NCBI GenBank assembly: GCA_005893275.1
Contig: VBOW01000070.1
Location: 1 to 60,143, forward strand
From: Candidatus Eisenbacteria bacterium
GTDB lineage: Bacteria; Eisenbacteria; RBG-16-71-46; SZUA-252
Reading direction: 5' to 3'
Length of the DNA stretch: 60,143 nucleotides
The position numbers and the translations under genes are program-made. Below the pieces are notes generated by a model. It was not told the origin of the DNA. It worked only from the letters and a program-made list of their open reading frames with translations, and searched no databases. Positions 42,349 to 51,045 of this stretch are shown piece by piece; the stretch's first letter is position 1; the number at the start of each line of letters is the position of its first letter.

Positions 42349-42807
42349 TCAGCTTCGTTTCCTCCGCGTCGGCCCCTCTCTCGGCTTTCCTCTAGCTCAG
42401 TTCAATAGCAGGCGCGGACGTGAGTATTTTGGCTGCAACTACGGTCTAGACCGGTCTAGAAGGGAATCACCGGCCATCATAGATCCAAATTGCATCTGTC
42501 GGACTATTTCCCCCCCCACCGTCCCGGGCGTTAAGCTTCCCCTCTCATCTGTGAAGGACAGTTCAGTCCACATGCCGACGAAGTCATGCGCGCCGCGCAT
42601 TCGGAGAATGCTAGCCGTGCCAAGAGAGTCACATTGCATGAAACGTTCGACAATTCAACACAGCGCAAGGGAACCACCGTGCGATCTCCATCCGACCGCG
42701 ATATCAGCACCTTGGCTCGGCTGAATCCTGGCGCAGTCACTGCAGGACGCCCAATTCCTTCGGGACGGTTCGGGATTGTTCGTTTCAAAAAGAGGAGAGG
42801 TGTTCCA
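42349..42807. other. Intergenic region with a palindrome
   Basis: No gene seen. The frame that continues upstream of 42808 on the plus strand has no signal or domain. A perfect 16-bp palindrome TCTAGACCGGTCTAGA lies at 42445-42460, preceded by an overlapping GGTCTAGACC. It could be an operator for the subtilase gene, 350 bp downstream. Confidence 0.5.
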
Positions 42808-45291
42808 ATGTTCTCGCGATCAGCCTTGATCAGTGTGACGGTCGCAGTACTAGGAGTACTTGCGGGCGCGGCTGCGGCGGCCGAACGTGATCCCAACTTG
42901 GAAATCATAATACAGGTCCGGGATGGTGCCGTAGGTCTTCCGAGCCCGCATGCCGCGGTAGCACCGCAACTTGCAAGTCTCAGAAGTGATTTGCGCGACG
43001 TGTTGGCGCATCCGAACGTGCTGCAGATCGAGCGAGTAAGCCCGGATGCAAAGAGGTCGGAATCATACCATGTAACACGCGACGGCCGGGCAGTGCGGAC
43101 GATCGACATGTCTAATGTCTATCGGATACGAGTTGCGACGTCAGCCATGCGCGAACGGCTCATTGAGCAGCTCCGGGTTACTGAGGACGTTGTCTTCGCT
43201 GACCCGAACCAGAGTATCGAACTGCGAAGCCTCCCCAACGACCCCGATCTCAAGCTCCAATGGGCTGTAAAGAATACGGGTCAGGCGTCCGGAAGACCTG
43301 GAGCGGATATCGGTGTCGAGCAGGCTTGGGCCTACTCGACTGGCTCACCGCTCGTCCGGATTGGAGTCGTCGACTTGGGCGTCGACCCTCTCCATCCGGA
43401 GTTCGGAGGCCGTGTAACTGGCACCACGGGCTCCGATATCCACGCGACCGGTGTAGCCAGTATTGCTGCCGCTGCCGGGTCCAACGCTCAGGGTATGGCT
43501 GGTATCGTGTGGAATAATCCCATTATCTCCGAAGTCATAACCCTCTCTGATGCCGCTACGGTTCATGATGCAATAGTCAATGCTGTCGACTTGGGATGCC
43601 AGGTGATTGACGTCAGCTGGGGAATGACGAACTATTACACGCTACTTGGGGATGCGATTGCGTACGCATACATGAACCACGTGCTCGTAGTTTGTGCGAT
43701 GCCGGAGCCTCATCGTGACGGTGAATGGCCGAACAAGTTCCAGGAGATGGGGGTATTGAACGTCGGCGCCCTCGGCAACGATGGAAACGCTGCGACATAT
43801 TCAAACCAGGCACCCTACGTTGACCTCATGGCACCTGGCGGTAATCGAATTGCCGGGTTGGAAGCCGCCGACATCTATCACGCAATTCCAGTGCAATCGG
43901 GGTCCTATGCTTTTGGAAATGGAACTTCGTATGCGGCCCCGCATGTGGCGGGGGCAGCAGCGCTTCTGATTGGGCGTGCCTATCAACAGGGCTGGGCCCC
44001 AGGTGATATCTACGGCACCGATGTCCGAGCGTATCTTAGGATCAGCGGAGCTGATGACATCGGGGCGTCTGGATTTGACCAAGCGACCGGGTACGGCAGG
44101 CTGAACGCGCGTCGGCTGCTGAAGGAGTTCACGAATGCGTATTTTCAACGATACGAAGCTGTGGGCGGTACTGACCTAGGTGGCCCGCCGAGTCCCTACA
44201 CCTGCGTGATCCATAATGTCCCCGGTCTCGCTCCTGGAACCTACGCAGTCCGACGGCACGAGGTACAGAAGACAGTCAACATGGGTCAAGCGCACGTTTG
44301 GGGTCTGGAGACAACGCAAGGGTGGCCGATTGCCGACCAGGTGCTTCCGGCTTCGCAGCGGGCCCTGTACAACACCGGGTGGTGTGAGCCGGCCGCCTAT
44401 GGTCCGACCACCGTCACGTTGCGTACATACGTCTATGAGGTGTACACAACCCTGCTAGAGTGGATTGGCTGGTATCCTTGTCAGCCGTCACAGGTTGTGT
44501 TCCGGTGGGGCGGGTATTCCCCAGTTGTGGCAGCGCCCACCCTGACCGCGCCGAACGCCTCTCAGTCCTTCTTTGTTCCGGAGGCCGATGCCGTAGCCAA
44601 CCCGACAGTGGGCACCAATGCTCTTAAGTATTTCTATACATGCCCCAACGTGGACGTCTCTAATCACAGCGCCCGTCTCCACATCGTCGTGCGCGATTCG
44701 CTGGGTGCCGGAATCGCGGGGATCGATCCTGCAGAGATATTTGCTCTCCTTAATGGCGGGACGGCGGCTCAGGGGTTTTCGGGCGCCGGGTCCGACTCCG
44801 TGATAGCCAATTCCCAGTACAATCCCCTGGCCGCTTGCCCGGACCTGCGAACAATCAGCGCAGATGCCGCAACAGACGCGAGCGGGAACGCATACATCAC
44901 CCTGATCGGTAGCGCCCCCGGAAGCCCTGGCGTTGGCTTGCGCGACCCCCAGCGCAAGTGGGGCCACTACGATTCTGAGATTCCGGTATATGTGCGCGGT
45001 GTGAAGCTCCAGGGAAGGCTCACGAGCGGCTCTGCAAACGGGTCTTACAAACTGTCGATGAAGAACGCAGACCTCGTCGCCGGGCTTACAACCCTTGCAA
45101 ATCAAGGTGAAGTCGTTAATAGCCTGGATTACAACGATGTCGCCTCCCATGCTATTTATAATGAGCCAGATTCTGCAGACCCATTAAACTGGTGGCGCGA
45201 CTTTGACAATAGTGGGTTTGTAAACTCAATCGACCTCAATTTCGTGAACGCGCACGCGAATCACAAGTGTGACGTTCCGAACAACCCATGA
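42808..45291 (+). CDS. Secreted subtilisin-like protease (S8) with dockerin-like end
   Basis: 827 residues from ATG 42808, with AGAGGAGAGG upstream. Signal LISVTVAVLGVLAGAAAAAE. A pro-domain-like part (residues 30-140) is followed by the S8 domain: IGVVDLGVDPLHPEF (Asp near 189), DIHATGVASIAAAAGSN (His near 212), GNGTSYAAPHVAGAAALL (Ser near 374). The oxyanion Asn motif (AGN) is not obvious in VVCAMPEPHRDGEW. The end contains a calcium-like/dockerin-like repeat (DFDNSGFVNSIDLNFVNAHA). It is secreted, likely a surface protease. Its C-terminal part is copied at 29678. Confidence 0.85.
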   Translation: MFSRSALISVTVAVLGVLAGAAAAAERDPNLEIIIQVRDGAVGLPSPHAAVAPQLASLRSDLRDVLAHPNVLQIERVSPDAKRSESYHVTRDGRAVRTIDMSNVYRIRVATSAMRERLIEQLRVTEDVVFADPNQSIELRSLPNDPDLKLQWAVKNTGQASGRPGADIGVEQAWAYSTGSPLVRIGVVDLGVDPLHPEFGGRVTGTTGSDIHATGVASIAAAAGSNAQGMAGIVWNNPIISEVITLSDAATVHDAIVNAVDLGCQVIDVSWGMTNYYTLLGDAIAYAYMNHVLVVCAMPEPHRDGEWPNKFQEMGVLNVGALGNDGNAATYSNQAPYVDLMAPGGNRIAGLEAADIYHAIPVQSGSYAFGNGTSYAAPHVAGAAALLIGRAYQQGWAPGDIYGTDVRAYLRISGADDIGASGFDQATGYGRLNARRLLKEFTNAYFQRYEAVGGTDLGGPPSPYTCVIHNVPGLAPGTYAVRRHEVQKTVNMGQAHVWGLETTQGWPIADQVLPASQRALYNTGWCEPAAYGPTTVTLRTYVYEVYTTLLEWIGWYPCQPSQVVFRWGGYSPVVAAPTLTAPNASQSFFVPEADAVANPTVGTNALKYFYTCPNVDVSNHSARLHIVVRDSLGAGIAGIDPAEIFALLNGGTAAQGFSGAGSDSVIANSQYNPLAACPDLRTISADAATDASGNAYITLIGSAPGSPGVGLRDPQRKWGHYDSEIPVYVRGVKLQGRLTSGSANGSYKLSMKNADLVAGLTTLANQGEVVNSLDYNDVASHAIYNEPDSADPLNWWRDFDNSGFVNSIDLNFVNAHANHKCDVPNNP

Positions 45292-45337
45292 ACGAACGAA
45301 TCGCGACTGGAACGATGTTTGCGGGAGGTAACCTACT

Positions 45338-46285
45338 ATGAGGAAGACATCGGTGTTATTCCTAGCTTGTGCGGTGATCGTCATGGTCACTGCGCAGAAC
45401 CCAGCCAAAGCGCAGTATCTGTACGTCGATAGCAACGGCGATGGCCTCTCTACGGCGAGCGACCGGCTAAACGCGACCGGCCCGACAAGGGTCTCGATTT
45501 GGCTTAGAACCGATACGAACAAGGACGGATCCAAAGCCGTGTACGCGCGTTCCCCATCTCAACCGCTGACGATGTTCTCCTATGAATTCATCCTTCATGC
45601 GGCCGGCGGGACGGTCAAATGGGGCGCGTATACCAATCTCATCGCCACCATGGGGGACGGATTTGGAGAATTCAGCAACGCCACCGATTTCTACACCGGG
45701 CACGGGGGCCTGACACCGCTGCCGCCCGGGAAGCACCAGCTCGGGACCCTAACAGTGACGGCCGCCTCAGGTGACCCCCGCCTCTCGTTTGCATCAACGA
45801 CGTCGATCCGCCCCGACCTCCACACCTCATTCGGATCGTTGTGCATCGGGAAGGACGGCGACCACACGCTCAAGTATACGGATGATCCGTCACAGGTGGG
45901 CGTTGCTCCCCAGGAGGTCGCTGGCGACTGGACCGGGGCTGACGGCACGAACGCTCCTGCCGGCGCGGCACTCGCGTCCGGCTTGGAATCGAGTTCCCAA
46001 AGCCAAGCACCGCACCCCGATGGAGTCTCGCCAAACCCACTAAACCCGCAAGGGTGGATCACATTTACGATGAAGCTCCCTGGATTCGCACGTGTTACTC
46101 TCTTCGACACGAACGGACGTCTCGTGAGGACACTTCTGGACAGGCAGGATCTCGGCCAGGGTACTCAATCGGTGCGCATCGACGGGCTGAATAGACAAGG
46201 AAAGCGTCTTGGTTCCGGCGTGTACTTCTACAGGATCGAGACCTCGGAGGGGATGAAACAAGGGAGGTGTGTAGTTCTGAAATAG
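45338..46285 (+). CDS. Secreted protein with FlgD-like/Por-type tail
   Basis: 315 residues. Signal VLFLACAVIVMVTAQNPAKA. The mature part starts YLYVDSNGDGLSTASDRLNA, then a beta-sandwich cohesin-like domain (VSIWLRTDTNKDGSKAVYAR, FSYEFILHAAGGTVKWG). Low-complexity linker, then the sorting tail GFARVTLFDTNGRLVRTLLD, GSGVYFYRIETSEGMKQGRC. Follows the subtilase by 46 nt, with the good ribosome-binding site GGGAGG 9-14 nt upstream of the ATG; the two may be cotranscribed. A possible dockerin-cohesin-like pairing with the subtilase is only a hypothesis. Confidence 0.75.
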   Translation: MRKTSVLFLACAVIVMVTAQNPAKAQYLYVDSNGDGLSTASDRLNATGPTRVSIWLRTDTNKDGSKAVYARSPSQPLTMFSYEFILHAAGGTVKWGAYTNLIATMGDGFGEFSNATDFYTGHGGLTPLPPGKHQLGTLTVTAASGDPRLSFASTTSIRPDLHTSFGSLCIGKDGDHTLKYTDDPSQVGVAPQEVAGDWTGADGTNAPAGAALASGLESSSQSQAPHPDGVSPNPLNPQGWITFTMKLPGFARVTLFDTNGRLVRTLLDRQDLGQGTQSVRIDGLNRQGKRLGSGVYFYRIETSEGMKQGRCVVLK

Positions 46286-46402
46286 CGCAATACCTGCCCC
46301 TCAATCCGATGGGGTCCGATCTGTGGATGGTCCCTCAAGGAAAGTCGGCGGACGGCAGAGCCTCAAGCCCGAGTAAGCGAGTTTGAAGAGGGTTACGTTC
46401 GG

Positions 46403-46632
46403 GGAGCCAGATCACTGAAACGCGAACTCTTGGGTTCGCGGTGGAGATAGGGGCCCCGGCGCGGGAACGCATCGGGGCCTTCACGTATCTACGCGTCAGG
46501 GCGCGGCTTGGCGCAGTGTAGCGGCACGAGTGGGTTTGTTGGCCGCGAAACGGCGTTCCGATGCAGCCTCGGGGACTTGCTACCGGAAGGGCCCATCCGC
46601 CACAATGCGGCTCTCTTGATCTCTGGCTCTCT
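46403..46632 (+). repeat. Two-hairpin dispersed element, copy 2
   Basis: Same order as copy 1 at 18040: GAGCCAGATCACTGAAACG; hairpin 1 CGCGAAC (46421-46427) / GTTCGCG (46434-46440); AGATAG; hairpin 2 GGCCCCG (46452-46458) / CGGGGCC (46473-46479); middle; conserved CCACAATGCGGCTCTCTTGA...CTCTGGCTCTCT end. The stems are kept while the loops differ. Preceded by GTTACGTTCGGG, which is shared with copy 4 at 53.09 kb. Not next to a tRNA here. Confidence 0.75.
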
Positions 46633-46681
46633 CGTCACCTGAGTGGGTGGGTGCGCGGACCGGAGCGCGATCGGAGGTAGG

Positions 46682-47356
46682 GTGAATAGACTCGCACTCT
46701 TGGTCATCGGGTTGACCCTGGCGCCGACTCATGCCAGCGCCCAGCCGATAGCCGTACCCGACGTGGGTTCGGCCGGGGTCGGTGTCTTCGCCCACCGGAC
46801 TTATCGGGATTTCAAGCTGTCGAATGGAGACCGGTGGAGTGCACGCTGGACCCGTAATGGCCTACTCGTTCATGCGACGGTTGCGCACCGTGTCGTATTC
46901 ATGGCGACGGGCAGTTATGAACGCCCGTATACGGATTCGCGCTATCCCGGCAGGATCTACCAAGGGCTAGGGATCGGTGGAGGTGCTACCTTCTACCCCG
47001 TCATCGCGGGCGCTTATCGCATCGGGGCCAGCTTCAGGTGGTATCGGCACACCTGGCTCGATCAGTCCATACAGCACTTCGACAAGGCGGCCGAGGGCAC
47101 CTCAGTTGCCCTGCAGGTCGAACGAGGATTCAAGAGGAGATTACTGAATGCACTCGTTTGGGTCGCGCCTGCATACCTGAGGGACCGCACATCCGAACAT
47201 CGCGGCATCTATCCTGAATCCGCACTCGCGTCCAGTAACAACCTCGGCGCTATATGCGGGGCGAGCCTCGCCCTGTGGGGGCACCTGGACCCGTACGTGC
47301 AGCTTGGAGTCGTGGAACATCTGCAGACTCAGGTTGGGGTCAGCTACATCTACTGA
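46682..47356 (+). CDS. Outer-membrane beta-barrel-like secreted protein
   Basis: 224 residues from the GTG at 46682 with GGAGGTAG just upstream. Signal LALLVIGLTLAPTHASAQ. The rest alternates polar and hydrophobic residues in strand-like blocks (VGVFAHRTYRDFKLSNGDRW, GLGIGGGATFYPVIAGAYRI) and ends VQLGVVEHLQTQVGVSYIY, with a final aromatic residue, as is usual in outer-membrane barrels. No family recognised. Confidence 0.65.
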   Translation: MNRLALLVIGLTLAPTHASAQPIAVPDVGSAGVGVFAHRTYRDFKLSNGDRWSARWTRNGLLVHATVAHRVVFMATGSYERPYTDSRYPGRIYQGLGIGGGATFYPVIAGAYRIGASFRWYRHTWLDQSIQHFDKAAEGTSVALQVERGFKRRLLNALVWVAPAYLRDRTSEHRGIYPESALASSNNLGAICGASLALWGHLDPYVQLGVVEHLQTQVGVSYIY

Positions 47357-47360
47357 GAGA

Positions 47361-47443
47361 ACCCCAGATCACTGAAACGGGAACTTTCCGGTTCGCGGTC
47401 GAGATAGGTGGCCCCGGTGCCGAGAGCTGCCGGGGTCCAGTGC
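47361..47443 (+). repeat. Two-hairpin dispersed element, copy 3 (short)
   Basis: CCCCAGATCACTGAAAC, hairpin 1 CGGGAAC (47378-47384) / GTTCGCG (47391-47397) with one mismatch, GAGATAG, hairpin 2 GGCCCCGG (47410-47417) / CCGGGGTC (47430-47437), with one G-U pair. It lacks the conserved distal block of copies 1 and 2. Located directly after the barrel gene's stop, where it can act as terminator. Confidence 0.7.
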
Positions 47444-47536
47444 TTTGGCCCTTGGTATGCGATATTGAGGCCCTAGGCGGCCCCGCGGCGGTCGTGGTGG
47501 GGGTCACGCTGCCCTGGCAGAACGCCGGCGAGGTGG

Positions 47537-47835
47537 GTGCCGCTCCTCGATACCTTCGCAGAGCACCTGGCCTCCGACGCGAAGAAGCTGATCGAGGACG
47601 AGGAGACCGGGGCGAAGTCCTATCGGTACATCCCGTACGGGTACGAATCACTATTCCCTAGCATTCACCTACGATTGGCTCGCCTCGGAGCAGGAGCGAA
47701 GATCATGCGGGGACTGCTTCATCAACGTCTTCGACGAGGATGATGATTCCATGCGGCCCATTATGTGGCCGTATATCCGCGCGATGCGGAACGAGGGCAT
47801 TGAGTGGCCGCCGCGGCGGGACCGGGAGTTCTAGC
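47537..47835 (+). pseudogene. Frameshifted gene remnant containing 154-bp repeat copy B
   Basis: One frame reads PLLDTFAEHLASDAKKLIED, EETGAKSYRYIPYG; then another frame: NHYSLAFTYDWLASEQERRS, CGDCFINVFDEDDDSMRPIM, WPYIRAMRNEGIEWPPRRDR. So a former gene of unknown function, with a frameshift near 47645 and a stop at about 47834. Copy A of its end is at 28824-28977. Perhaps a component of a mobile or defence gene set; I cannot say which. Confidence 0.6.
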
Positions 47836-47848
47836 GGGACAAGGATAC

Positions 47849-48496
47849 CTAGGGGACAAGAGGTTGGCGGCTCTTGACGGCCTCATACAGGCGCAGGAAC
47901 CAGTCGTACTTCGGGGTGTGCTCTGGATATTTCTCGCGTAGTTGTGTGACTCTGGTGGCGGCAGAGAATCCCCACATGATGTTGAATGGTTTGACAATCC
48001 AGCGTCCCTCGTAGAATAGCAATGGGCGAAGGAAGACATCGGCAGCCAAGAGCTCCTTACAGTCTACCTCGGGCAGAGCAGATGAATCGATGGCGACACA
48101 TGGGTGCCGTATGGTTTTCTCAAGGCGCGCCGCGACAATCAGCGGCTCACTCACAATGCGGCTCTCGGGGAGCTGTCCAAGCTCGGCATGACGTCCGAAG
48201 GCAATACCGCCCCGCAATAGGCAATCGTTAATCAAAGTAGCGTGGTGCAGGACATTCACCGCGCGCAGCAAAGGCCAGGGCTTTGGTGCAACGACGAGGA
48301 TGGAGTCAGAGACGATCCTCACCGCATCCACCCCTGCGAAGCTATCTGTGCCGAGCCGAAAGAATTCGAGCATGGAATCGTAAGTGCCGCGAGCCGATTC
48401 GAAATCACTCAGAACGTGGCTTGACCATCCAAGAATGTCTAGAAAAGCCACGTAGCGTCTTGGCGTTTCGTTGGCGGCCAGGTCGAATGAACTCAA
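47849..48496 (-). CDS. Class III nucleotidyl-cyclase-like domain protein
   Basis: 215 residues, TTG start at 48496. Has YVAFLDILGWSSHV near the N-terminus, VRIVSDSILVVAPKPW and LRGGIAFGRHAE: the pattern of unnamed 'FLDILGF...SDS...RGGIAxG' proteins, a diverged cyclase-like fold. The usual catalytic metal Asp positions are only partly visible (FLDIL, SDS). It could be inactive. Similar proteins are sometimes found among defence or signalling genes. No partner effector (membrane or TIR type) was seen next to it. Confidence 0.55.
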   Translation of the reverse strand: MSSFDLAANETPRRYVAFLDILGWSSHVLSDFESARGTYDSMLEFFRLGTDSFAGVDAVRIVSDSILVVAPKPWPLLRAVNVLHHATLINDCLLRGGIAFGRHAELGQLPESRIVSEPLIVAARLEKTIRHPCVAIDSSALPEVDCKELLAADVFLRPLLFYEGRWIVKPFNIMWGFSAATRVTQLREKYPEHTPKYDWFLRLYEAVKSRQPLVP

Positions 48497-48562
48497 GAGA
48501 GCTTTCTCGAGATGAAGAGGGAGATCCTTTCCAGCGGGCCTAACGTACCTCTGCGAACCGGG

Positions 48563-49171
48563 TCATTCGGCAAGGACCCCGGTGCGCGAGCCGACCGGTT
48601 CCAGCACGATCCCGTCGGCGTGTTCTGCTCGAGCCACCCTTACCCGACCCGCCAAGATAACCTCGACGCTCTCTTTATCGCCTAGTCCGTATTGCCAAGA
48701 AATGCTGGTGACGATCAGATAGGATCCACCTGCAAGCCGCGAAAACTTGAATCGCCCTTCAGCGTCAGCTGTAGTAAGCAAGCTGTAGTGGAGAACACGA
48801 GGTCCCAGCAGATCCAAATCGAATCCACCCTCAGCAATTGACTCGAGCCAGGCCTGAGAAGTGGACGTCAATGGCGTTAAGAGGACTTTGCATCCCGCCG
48901 CGCTTTTGATGTCGCCACCCTTGGTTCTCGCGAATCCTTGGCCCGATATGCGGGCCGTACCTCGAGACACATACGGTGCATAAGCCTTGGGGTCAAACGG
49001 AGCATGTCGAATTCCTCCATAGGCATCAAGACTGGCCAGGGAAAGGAGCGTCACAAGGGTTGCGAGAGTATTGAGGTGGCTCCGAATTGGAGCGCTAGGA
49101 AAAGTGGGACGCCCACCCCATTGCGGGATGGGCGCCTTCCGGTTGTTCAACTCGTTTCCACGCCAGTCCAT
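48563..49171 (-). CDS. Secreted carboxypeptidase-regulatory-like domain protein
   Basis: 202 residues from the ATG at 49171, preceded by CTGAGGCCC. A hydrophobic segment (NTLATLVTLLSLASLDAYGG) is near the start. The core has GCKVLLTPLTSTSQAWLESI, a strand-rich region, and ADAEGRFKFSRLAGGSYLIV, a typical CarboxypepD_reg-like end. Similar end to the lipoprotein at 22239. Probably periplasmic or surface; function unknown. Same strand as the cyclase-like gene 66 nt downstream. Confidence 0.6.
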   Translation of the reverse strand: MDWRGNELNNRKAPIPQWGGRPTFPSAPIRSHLNTLATLVTLLSLASLDAYGGIRHAPFDPKAYAPYVSRGTARISGQGFARTKGGDIKSAAGCKVLLTPLTSTSQAWLESIAEGGFDLDLLGPRVLHYSLLTTADAEGRFKFSRLAGGSYLIVTSISWQYGLGDKESVEVILAGRVRVARAEHADGIVLEPVGSRTGVLAE

Positions 49172-49436
49172 GTCATGGGCCTCAGATCCTTGGATCTGAT
49201 GCTGCCGCCTCGGTGACCGGTCCGAGCCTCGCAATTCCCAACCCCGCGCGAAGTGCTCGTACGCACGACAACCGAAAAACGTGGCCGGTCAGGATTGCAG
49301 CGTCGGGGATGGATCTACCAGCGCGGAAATGATCCGCGTCACGGCTACCACCCCCTCCCTGGCTCAGAATCAAGCGGCAACGATCGTACGTCTCGCGAGC
49401 CTCAGGCACAAGCGCGCATCGGCTCCCAGCGACGGA

Positions 49437-49880
49437 TCACGTCTTGATCCCGCGGAGCGCCGCGTAGAGCTCCTCGTCAGAAGGATGAGTGTAAATGGTG
49501 GTCGTGAGCGGACTAGAGTGGCGAGCGAAGCGCTGGGTCAGATAAAGGTCACGCGTGGCCCGGTAGACGTTCGTGATCGCCGAATGCCGGAGCGCATGGA
49601 AGGGATAGACGGACTCGAATCTCGCCGCTGCCTGCCACTCCCGAAACACGAACTGGATCCTCCAAGCGGTCCCCGCCTTCCCGACGCTGACGTCGCCCAC
49701 ATTGAGGCCTGCGAGCTCACGGAGCCTGAGCCCGGTGCTGAGGGCCAGCGACAGGAGCGCCCGGTCTCTAGGGGAGCCGTGGGCACGAACTGCGCGTAGA
49801 AGGCGCCGCTGCTCGGCCTTGGTGAGCGTCTTGGGTGTGGCGAACTTCGGGTACATGCGGCCCCTTTTCGGCAGGCCCAT
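49437..49880 (-). pseudogene. Tyrosine recombinase (integrase) with internal deletion
   Basis: 147 residues. Family parts: STGLRLRELAGL (catalytic Arg I near 52), FHALRHSAITNVYRATRD (His near 95, Arg near 98), RFARHSSPLTTTIYTHPSDE (His near 121, Tyr near 130). The spacing of the last four residues equals that of XerD (R-23-H, H-9-Y). However, Arg I to the HxxR His is only 43 residues versus about 96 in XerD, so about 50 residues, including the beta-hairpin Lys, are missing (GKAGTAWRI directly joins QFVFREWQ). No core-binding N-terminal domain. Likely inactive. Homologue of the remnant at 29559. Confidence 0.8.
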
Positions 49881-50003
49881 GTTCCCTCTGTGTTCGGGGG
49901 AGTCAAGGGAATGAATGAGAGTTCGGTCCCAGGCTCTATACCCCAGCAGGTGGTCTCGATGCGGGCTCTGGGCCTGATATCCGCGGCGACGGCCCGCGTG
50001 CGA

Positions 50004-50957
50004 TCAGTATGTTTCCGCGACGAGGATACCGACGGCGATTCCGACGGTTTCGCCAAGTATGGCCTGCCGCCAGGCACGCCCCGACGGCAGCGCGGTCCGT
50101 CGGTCCGCGGGACCGATGTAATAATGCACGAGTGGTACCGCCACGCCCGTAGCGGTGCCGATGAGCCCGCCGGCGATCGTGTCGGAGGGGAAGTGCTGCC
50201 CTGCCTCAATGCGCAAGCCCGCCGTCGTGCCCGCCAGGAAGCCACCGACAAATGCACTCCCGACACGCTCTTTCCAACTCGCATCTGGCCGTGAGATGAG
50301 GTGATCGGCCATCGCGAAGCCGGCCGAGCAGAACGTACTGATTGCATGCCCCGAAGGCATCGATTGGAAGGCATGATCGGCGCTGACATCGTACGCGGGA
50401 TTGTTCGGCCGCTGATTGGCGGGTAGATAAGTGAAGGGCCGCGGGCGATCGATGGCCCCTTTCATGACCTTGGATAATCCCTCCGCGACGAAGAGCGCCT
50501 CCGCGTACAGGAGCGAACGCCGCAGAGTACTGATCACGCGCGTCCCGGAAGGCTGGGAGGCGAACGCAAGCGCCATGGGATAGGCCAGGGCCGCGTCGCG
50601 GAAATAGTCGCTCTGTGTATCGGCGCGCGTGCTGCGCTCGCCGATGACCCCCCGGTCGAAAGACCAGCGGATGTCGCTGGGATCGAGGCCCCCGGGCGGG
50701 ACGGACCTGCGGGCGATGCTCAAATTCTTCCCTACAACGAGGAGCGTCGCGCCGGCCGCGAGGAGCGGCGCTTCGACCCGCAACCGAAGTTCGGGATGCA
50801 CCGATTGCATCGGGGCATCGCTTTGGCCTCGGGCTCTGCAGGGGACGCCGAGGAGTGCGAGGCAGATGACCGCACGGGCCACAGCAGCGTACAACACCGA
50901 AAGGCCAGGTCTCATCCCAGCCACGCCCACGTGCGGCCTCGAAGATTGGTCTCGCAT
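50004..50957 (-). CDS. PAP2-family acid phosphatase, membrane-associated
   Basis: 317 residues. All three motifs are present: KGAIDRPRP (residues 166-174), PSGH (201-204) and R-x5-H-x3-D in GLRIEAGQHFPSDT (249-259). Several hydrophobic segments, including VLYAAVARAVICLALLGVPC at the N-terminus, which may be a signal or first helix. PAP2 enzymes act on lipid or undecaprenyl phosphates at the membrane; the exact substrate is not clear. Start at 50957 has GGAGGAG just upstream; Met at 50915 is an alternative. Confidence 0.88.
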   Translation of the reverse strand: MRDQSSRPHVGVAGMRPGLSVLYAAVARAVICLALLGVPCRARGQSDAPMQSVHPELRLRVEAPLLAAGATLLVVGKNLSIARRSVPPGGLDPSDIRWSFDRGVIGERSTRADTQSDYFRDAALAYPMALAFASQPSGTRVISTLRRSLLYAEALFVAEGLSKVMKGAIDRPRPFTYLPANQRPNNPAYDVSADHAFQSMPSGHAISTFCSAGFAMADHLISRPDASWKERVGSAFVGGFLAGTTAGLRIEAGQHFPSDTIAGGLIGTATGVAVPLVHYYIGPADRRTALPSGRAWRQAILGETVGIAVGILVAETY

Positions 50958-51045
50958 CTCTCCTCCAGTTCGTAGAAATCACTCGACCTCGCCGCGGGCC
51001 GGCTTCAGACGTCCGACGCGGTTTCGGCGCTCCGACACGTCCGAC

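Noticed and set aside
47849-48496. Pycsar-type cyclase assignment
   Set aside because: No effector (TIR or TM-type) gene is adjacent and the cyclase metal-site residues are not clear.
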